Shown here: positions 60,569 to 64,000 of the stretch, piece after piece
How positions within the stretch are numbered: the first letter of the stretch is position 1
Layout: the number at the start of each line of letters is the position of its first letter
Assembly: GCF_900091605.1 (NCBI RefSeq)
Contig: NZ_FMCQ01000001.1
Span: forward strand, 186,001 to 250,000
DNA: 64,000 nucleotides
Reading direction: 5' to 3'
DNA from: Micromonospora tulbaghiae
GTDB lineage: Bacteria; Actinomycetota; Actinomycetes; Mycobacteriales; Micromonosporaceae
Notes under the pieces: model-generated
The model's database searches: none
Seen by the model: only the letters and a program-made list of their open reading frames with translations
Told to the model about the DNA's origin: nothing
Made by a program: the position numbers and the translations under genes

Positions 60569-61168
60569 TCACCCGCCAGACGCGTGGGACGGGGGCAAAG
60601 GTTGGGTCAGGTAGCGCTGAATCGTCGGGCCGACCCAGGCGGTCAGTTCCTCGGGGTCGAGGTCCACCACCGGCGGCAACCGGACGACGTAGCGGGTGAG
60701 TGCGAGACCGAGGATCTGGCTGGCCACCAGGCCGGCCCGCCGGGCGGCGGTCGCCGGCTCGGCGACGGAACGGGCCACCGCGGCGGCGAGCTGGTCGGCG
60801 AAGACGCCGCGCATCCGTTCGGCCGCGCCGGGGTTGGTGGCGGCGGCCCGGAGCAGGGCGACGAGTGTCCCGTCCGCCTCCCAGCGGCGCACGAAGTGCC
60901 GGGTCAGTGTCTCGCCGAGCCGGTCCGGCGGCACCTCGGCCAGGTCGGGCAGGCGCAGGTCGAACTCGGCCGCCGCGGCGAAGAGTCCCTCCTTGCTGCC
61001 GTAGTAGCGCATCACCATCGAGGGGTCGATGCGGGCGTCGGCGGCGATGGCCCGGATGGTGGCCCGGTCGTAGCCGTCGGTGGCGAAGCGTTCCCGGGCG
61101 GCGCGCAGGATGGCCGCCCGGGTGGCGTCCGAGCGGCGGGCGCGGGTGGCGGGTTCGGTCACGTCCAC
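60569..61168 (-). CDS. TetR-family repressor
   Basis: 199 residues: RSDATRAAILRAARERFATD, then the HTH TIRAIAADARIDPSMVMRYYGSK and a TetR_C domain with RAAATNPGAAERMRGVFADQ and ASQILGLALTRYVVRLPPVV. GTG 61168. Two matching operators lie just upstream, between it and the divergent FAD monooxygenase gene. Its 3' end contains the ECF promoter of sigma gene B. Confidence 0.9.
   Translation of the reverse strand: MDVTEPATRARRSDATRAAILRAARERFATDGYDRATIRAIAADARIDPSMVMRYYGSKEGLFAAAAEFDLRLPDLAEVPPDRLGETLTRHFVRRWEADGTLVALLRAAATNPGAAERMRGVFADQLAAAVARSVAEPATAARRAGLVASQILGLALTRYVVRLPPVVDLDPEELTAWVGPTIQRYLTQPLPPSHASGG
60578..60606 (-). promoter_or_regulatory. ECF-type promoter of sigma gene B
   Basis: CCCAACC (minus strand, 60606-60600), 17 bases, CGTCT (60582-60578), about 26 bases before the ATG at 60552. 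It lies inside the final codons of the TetR gene. Confidence 0.55.
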
Positions 61169-61177
61169 GACTGTAGG

Positions 61178-61224
61178 CCAACACGTGTTGACATCGCCTC
61201 TACAGTGGAGTCAACAAGTGTTGG
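61178..61224. promoter_or_regulatory. two TetR operators between tetR and FAD monooxygenase
   Basis: CCAACACGTGTTGAC (61178-61192), with perfect core CAACACGTGTTG, and the complement-strand copy GTCAACAAGTGTTGG (61210-61224), one mismatch apart. Confidence 0.8.
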
Positions 61225-61259
61225 CAAACGGTTGTTGACCCGAGCCCGGAGGTGGAGCG

Positions 61260-62420
61260 ATGCTGCCCGAACGCACTGACGTCCTCGTGGTGGGAGCCGG
61301 GCCGACCGGCCTGGCCGTGGCGCTGACGCTGGCCGGGCACGGCGTGACCGCGACGGTCGTCGACCGGCTCGCCGAGCCGCCGGTCACGTCGCGCGCCGCA
61401 GTCGTGCACGCCGGCACCCTCGAAGTGCTGGACCGGATCGGGATCGCCGCGCCGCTCGCCGCCCGAGGGCTGCGCTCGGCCCGGTTCAGCGTCCGCGACC
61501 GGGACCGGGTACTGCTCACCGTCCCCTTCGACCGGTTGCCGTCGCGCTACCCGTACGCGCTGCTGATCTCGCAGGCCGAGACCGAGGCGGTGCTCACCGA
61601 CCGGCTCACCGCGCTCGGCGGGCGCGTGCTGCGGCCGTACGAGATGACCGGGCTGGACCTCGACGGCGACGGCGCCGTCGCGTGCTTCGACGGCGGCCGC
61701 GCGGTCCGGGCACGCTGGATCGTCGGCGCGGACGGGATGCGCAGCCGGGTCCGCGAACTCGCCGGCATCGGCTTCGGTGGCCCGGCCGACCCCGGGGAGT
61801 CGTTCCTGCTCGCCGACGTACACGTGGACAGCGCGCTCCCGCGCGACCAGGTGAGCCTCTTCCTGTCCCGGCAGGGCCCGCTGGTCTGGGCGCCGCTGCC
61901 CGACGGCACGGTCCGGCTGGTCGCCACGGTGGGCGACGCGCCGCGCGACCCGCAGGCGCACCACTTCCAGGCGCTGCTCGACGAGCGCGGTCCGGCGCGC
62001 CGGCCGGACCGGATCACCGGCATGGCGTGGTCGTCCCGGTTCCGGATCCACCACCGGATCGCGAGCACGTACCGCTCCGGCCCGGTGCTGCTCGCCGGGG
62101 ACGCGGCGCACGTGCACAGCCCGGCCGGCGGGCAGGGGATGAACCTCGGCCTGCGGGACGCGGTCGCCCTCGGCGACGCGCTCGCCGCCGGCCCGCAGGC
62201 CCTCGACGGGTACGCCGCCGACCGCCGCCCCCTCGCCGAGGAGGTGCTCGGTTTCGCCGCCGGCCTGACCCGCCTGGCCGCCGCACCACCGCCCCTCCGC
62301 CCGCTACGCAACCTGCTGCTCCGAGCGGTCTCCGCGCTGCCGCCGGCCCGCCGGCGCATCGCCACTCGCCTAGCGGGCTTCGAACCCGCGAGCTCCCGCC
62401 CTCGTCCTCGACCTCGCTGA
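61260..62420 (+). CDS. FAD-dependent monooxygenase (aromatic hydroxylase type)
   Basis: 386 residues. FAD-binding GxGxxG VLVVGAGPTGLAVALTLAG near residue 10, RWIVGADGMRSRVRELAGI near 156, and the GD motif LLAGDAAHVHSPAGGQGMNL near 278. Shorter than PheA/TfdB-type hydroxylases, whose C-terminal thioredoxin-like domain is absent here. It is divergent from a TetR gene and probably repressed by it. Substrate unknown. Confidence 0.9.
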   Translation: MLPERTDVLVVGAGPTGLAVALTLAGHGVTATVVDRLAEPPVTSRAAVVHAGTLEVLDRIGIAAPLAARGLRSARFSVRDRDRVLLTVPFDRLPSRYPYALLISQAETEAVLTDRLTALGGRVLRPYEMTGLDLDGDGAVACFDGGRAVRARWIVGADGMRSRVRELAGIGFGGPADPGESFLLADVHVDSALPRDQVSLFLSRQGPLVWAPLPDGTVRLVATVGDAPRDPQAHHFQALLDERGPARRPDRITGMAWSSRFRIHHRIASTYRSGPVLLAGDAAHVHSPAGGQGMNLGLRDAVALGDALAAGPQALDGYAADRRPLAEEVLGFAAGLTRLAAAPPPLRPLRNLLLRAVSALPPARRRIATRLAGFEPASSRPRPRPR

Positions 62421-62486
62421 TCTTGCAGTGGTGGCCCCTTCGCCGTCCCTTGTGTACGGTCTTGCCCGGGCGGAGAGTGCAAGATC
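62419..62486. repeat. GATC-type extragenic hairpin, copy 5
   Basis: GATCTTGCA (62419-62427) and TGCAAGATC (62478-62486), overlapping the stop of the FAD monooxygenase gene by two bases. Arms are shorter than in the other copies. Confidence 0.65.
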
Positions 62487-62575
62487 GCGGGGAGTGGGGG
62501 CGAGGGTGAAACGGGACGGACACTGTCGGCGCTGACCGGTACGGTGAGCGCCGAAAATCCGAACCGGGAGCGCGA

Positions 62576-64000
62576 TTGGACCGCACCTTCCAGGTGGACC
62601 TCCGTGGCGTGGTCGACCTGCTCAGTCATCACCTCTACGGCAGCCCGCGGGTGTACGTGCGCGAGCTGCTCCAGAACGCCGTCGACGCGATCACCGCACG
62701 GCGGTCCGCCGAGCCGAAGGCCCCGGCGCGGGTCCGCATCGAGCCGCCGGAGCTGACCGGCGACGGAACGCTGCGCGTACACGACACCGGCATCGGCCTG
62801 ACCGAGGCACAGGTGCACGAGCTGCTCGCCACCATCGGCCGCAGCTCCAAGCGCGACGAGCTGGGCTTCTCCCGGCACGAGTTCCTCGGCCAGTTCGGCA
62901 TCGGCCTGCTCTCCTGTTTCCTGGTGGCGGACGAGATCCGGGTGGTCACCCGGCACGCCGACGAGCCCACAGTGCTCTGGACGGGCTGGTCCGACGGGCG
63001 GTACGCGGTGCGGCTCGCCGAGCCGGAGCAGGCCCGGGACGAGCCCGGCACCACAGTCACGCTGGTGCCCCGGCGCGACGCCGACCAGTGGCTCGGCGTA
63101 CCCACGGTCACCGAGCTGGCCCGCCTCTACGGCGGCCTGCTGCCGGTCGACGTCCGGGTCGGTGACACGCCGACCACCTCCGGCCCGCCGCCGTGGCCGA
63201 CCACGCCCGGTGCGCCCGTGGACCGGGCCGCGCTTCAGCGGTACGCGCAGGAGCTGCTCGGGTTCGTCCCGTTCGACGTGGTGCCGCTGTCGGTGCCCGA
63301 GGCCGGCCTGACCGGCGTGGCGTTCATCCTGCCCGCCGCGGTGAACCCGGCCGCCCGGGCCGGGCACCGCGTCTACCTCAAGCGGATGCTGCTCAGCGAG
63401 CACGCCGACGGGCTGCTGCCCGAATGGGCCTTCTTCGCCCACTGCGTGGTCGACGCCAGCGAGCTGCGCCCCACCGCCAGCCGCGAGGCGCTCTACGAGG
63501 ACGTGCTGCTCACCTCCGTCCGGGAGTCGCTCGGCGACCAGATCCGTGGCTGGCTGGTGCGGCTCGCCAAGCACGACCCGCGCCGGCTCGGGGAGTTCCT
63601 CCAGGTGCACCACCTCGGGGTCAAGGCGCTCGCGATGCACGACGACGAGATGCTGCGGCTGGTCGACCAGTGGTGGCCGATGGACACCAACGTCGGCACG
63701 CTCACGCTCGCCGAGTTCCGGCAGCGGCACGGCGTGCTCCGGTACGCCGCCAGCCTGGACGAGTTCCGCCAGCTCGCCGCCGTGGCCGCCGCGCAGGACC
63801 TGGCAGTGGTCAACGGCGGCTACACGTACGACACCGAGCTGATCGAGCGGCTGCCCACGGTGGACCGCTCGGTGCTGATCGAGCGGCTGGAGCCGAGCGA
63901 CCTCACCACCCGGTTCGAGATCCTCGACCCGGCGACCGAGCTGGCCCTGCGGCCGTTCCTCACCGCCGCGCAGCGGGCCCTGGAACGGCTCGGCTGCGAG
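62576..64000 (+). CDS. Hsp90-family protein (partial, runs off the window)
   Basis: The first 475 codons are open to the end of the window. TTG 62576 is the best start, with GGGAG six bases upstream. GHKL ATPase motifs: YVRELLQNAVDAITARR near residue 27, VHDTGIGLTEAQVHELLATI near 67, and HEFLGQFGIGLLSCFLVADE near 101. The middle domain contains VYLKRMLLSEHADGLLPEWA near 265 and VVDASELRPTASREALYEDV. It is a short Hsp90-like form found in actinobacteria. C-terminal dimer domain not visible. Confidence 0.9.
   Translation, partial: MDRTFQVDLRGVVDLLSHHLYGSPRVYVRELLQNAVDAITARRSAEPKAPARVRIEPPELTGDGTLRVHDTGIGLTEAQVHELLATIGRSSKRDELGFSRHEFLGQFGIGLLSCFLVADEIRVVTRHADEPTVLWTGWSDGRYAVRLAEPEQARDEPGTTVTLVPRRDADQWLGVPTVTELARLYGGLLPVDVRVGDTPTTSGPPPWPTTPGAPVDRAALQRYAQELLGFVPFDVVPLSVPEAGLTGVAFILPAAVNPAARAGHRVYLKRMLLSEHADGLLPEWAFFAHCVVDASELRPTASREALYEDVLLTSVRESLGDQIRGWLVRLAKHDPRRLGEFLQVHHLGVKALAMHDDEMLRLVDQWWPMDTNVGTLTLAEFRQRHGVLRYAASLDEFRQLAAVAAAQDLAVVNGGYTYDTELIERLPTVDRSVLIERLEPSDLTTRFEILDPATELALRPFLTAAQRALERLGCE

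Overview
The window is high-GC actinobacterial DNA carrying the replication-origin neighbourhood of a chromosome. The order rpmH-dnaA-oriC-dnaN-gnd-recF-dciA-gyrB-gyrA, the parAB-parS region, the HTH/DUF397 pair, SigE-family ECF factors and frequent GTG starts fit a Micromonosporaceae member, most likely Micromonospora or a close relative. This is inferred from gene order and protein character, not from a search.

Layout. 1-2137: end of a PLP aminotransferase, a Ddl-type ligase and a conserved hypothetical gene. 2138-3816: a 1.7 kb gene-free segment with four parS sites and five DnaA boxes. 3817-10217 (minus strand): parB, parA, rsmG, jag, yidC, yidD, rnpA, rpmH. 10218-14190: dnaA promoter and boxes, dnaA, then a 1.55 kb gap with hairpin repeats, an 18 bp tandem repeat and oriC. 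14191-25407: dnaN, gnd, recF, dciA, a small gene, an OhrR-like regulator, a hypothetical gene, gyrB, gyrA and a DUF3566 membrane protein. 25551-25882: tRNA-Ile, a DLW-39 peptide gene and tRNA-Ala, followed by an integrase remnant.

26.2-33.7 kb is an accessory stretch of small regulator/enzyme pairs (TetR-SDR, TetR-SnoaL, ArsR-VOC-ATPase, ArsR-dienelactone hydrolase), several with clear palindromic operators. 33.7-47.4 kb holds Sua5, an MBL hydrolase, a very large CtpI-like P-type ATPase, an MFS exporter, an NAD(P)-binding protein, YbaK, DsbA, SufE, a CBS protein, ProRS and a VOC protein, with an outlying parS site at 43.47 kb. 47.4-50.4 kb holds a decayed methyltransferase, the HTH/DUF397 pair and two tandem Imm-5-like genes.

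50.5-60.6 kb is the most unusual region: two SigE-family sigma genes, each followed by an overlapping membrane-anchored beta-propeller gene, plus a lipoprotein paralogue, a PQQ-type propeller and a membrane-anchored HEXXH peptidase. Three matching promoter motifs ((G/C)(G/C)CAACC-N17-CGTCT) precede both sigma genes and the lipoprotein gene, suggesting a self-regulated cell-envelope sensing regulon. The window ends with a TetR/FAD-monooxygenase pair and the first 475 codons of an Hsp90-family gene.
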